Assembly (NCBI GenBank): GCA_031256015.1
Contig: JAIRRK010000207.1
Coordinates: 1-8,568, forward strand
Reading direction: 5' to 3'
DNA length: 8,568 nucleotides
From: Dysgonamonadaceae bacterium
GTDB lineage: Bacteria > Bacteroidota > Bacteroidia > Bacteroidales > Azobacteroidaceae
Shown here: piece by piece, positions 8,333-8,568 of the stretch
How the letters are laid out: every line of letters begins with the position of its first letter
How positions within the stretch are numbered: the first letter of the stretch is position 1
Notes under the pieces: generated by a model
The model's database searches: none
What the model saw: only the letters and a program-made list of their open reading frames with translations
What the model was told of the DNA's origin: nothing
Program-made: the position numbers and the translations under genes

Positions 8333-8419
8333 TAAATACAATTCTAATTTGTCAGATGAAGGGGAGGGATTCCTTGCTTTCCGTGGGCTGCGCTTCGCTT
8401 GCACACGGCTAATAAGATG

Positions 8420-8436
8420 CCTGCGTTCCGCGCAGG
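8420..8436. repeat. GC-rich perfect hairpin at the left edge of the tandem array
   Basis: CCTGCG (8420-8425) and CGCAGG (8431-8436) form a perfect 6-bp stem with the 5-base loop TTCCG. The last two bases overlap the first 23-bp repeat unit. There is no T run after it on the + strand, so it is a poor intrinsic terminator there. It could mark the boundary of the tandem array. Confidence 0.45.
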
Positions 8437-8568
8437 AGAGTTGCAGTCGTCATGCAAGGAGAGTTGCAGTCATCATGCAAGGAGAGTGGTAGTCATCATG
8501 CGAGGGGAGTGGTAGCCATCATGCAAGGAGAGTGGTAGTCATCATGCGAGGAGAGTGGTAGTTGCATC
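8435..8568. repeat. 23-bp tandem repeat array (minisatellite), running off the window
   Basis: Five full units of 23 bases start at 8435, 8458, 8481, 8504 and 8527, and a sixth starts at 8550. The consensus is GGAGAGTGGTAG followed by TCATCATGCRA. Units 1 and 2 carry TTGCAG where units 3-6 carry TGGTAG. Units 3, 4 and 5 end in CGA, CAA and CGA, hinting at a 46-base higher-order unit. Unit 6 departs from the consensus after GTAG (TTGCATC at 8562-8568), so the array may end or change there. A 23-base period is not a multiple of three, and most frames hit TAG in each unit, so it is unlikely to encode a repeated protein. Confidence 0.9.

Larger units (their letters stand above)
8218..8568. other. 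Non-coding region after the efflux operon, repeat-rich
   Basis: These 351 bases hold no gene I can support. From left to right: an AT-rich start (8218-8234); a unique stretch with a weak 4-bp stem, CCGC (8276-8279) with GCGG (8286-8289); an imperfect repeat of about 11 bases (8298-8332); a G-rich tract, GAAGGGGAGGGA, near 8358; a stretch with CCGTG (8381-8385) and its complement CACGG (8404-8408); a GC-rich hairpin (8420-8436); and a 23-bp tandem array to the window edge. No classical intrinsic terminator (strong stem followed by a T run) is seen for the operon on the + strand. Confidence 0.6.

Noticed and set aside
8195..8404. 69-residue open frame on the - strand, GTG start, in the downstream region
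   Set aside because: It starts with GTG, overlaps the end of the second permease antiparallel, and runs through short nucleotide repeats. No family is recognisable. It is more likely a chance frame across repeat DNA.
8452..8538. Small + strand frames starting at the ATG in each 23-bp unit (many read M-Q-G-E-W-stop)
   Set aside because: They are a by-product of the repeat unit, which contains ATG and TAG. The unit length is not a multiple of three and no coding signal is seen.
8435..8568. CRISPR array
   Set aside because: The units are directly adjacent with no unique spacers between them, so this is a tandem repeat and not a repeat-spacer array.

Overview
The window looks like chromosomal DNA from a member of the Bacteroidota, probably Bacteroidales. 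The evidence is the character of the proteins: a TolC-family protein with an N-terminus ending in an S-A-Q signal-peptide site, RND permeases with the TM10 wording NDSILK and GLSVNANIYIINEY, a stand-alone S23-type four-helix bundle gene, and moderately AT-rich, A-rich translation leaders mostly without strong Shine-Dalgarno sites. Genus or species cannot be named from this sequence alone.

Layout, all genes on the + strand. (1) 1-88: short leader made mostly of 7-base repeats. (2) 89-442: a small four-helix bundle protein of the S23 / 23S rRNA intervening-sequence family, flanked by inverted arrays of a TAAGARY-like heptamer. (3) 462-3554: first RND-family inner-membrane permease (1030 aa). 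(4) 3566-5071: TolC-family outer-membrane channel (501 aa). (5) 5071-8217: second, divergent RND-family permease (1048 aa), overlapping the TolC gene by one base. (6) 8218-8568: 351 bases with no convincing gene, holding short imperfect repeats, a small GC-rich hairpin and a 23-bp tandem repeat that runs off the window.

Genes 3-5 form a tight unit (gaps of 11 and -1 bases) and should build a tripartite efflux system: one or both RND pumps in the inner membrane and the TolC-like duct in the outer membrane. The periplasmic adaptor (membrane fusion protein) that such a system needs is not in the window. The usual operon order puts it just upstream of the first permease, so it is probably left of base 1, with the four-helix bundle cassette lying between it and the permease. 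Two different permeases in one operon recall MdtB/MdtC, whose subunits assemble into a mixed trimer. The two here differ at the residues that line the proton path, which would fit a division of labour, but this is inference.

No wholly new system is evident. The points most worth following up are the four-helix bundle gene with its inverted heptamer arrays inside an efflux operon (the right array supplies both the stop codon of that gene and the first base of the permease start codon), the asymmetric RND pair, and the 23-bp tandem repeat at the right edge.
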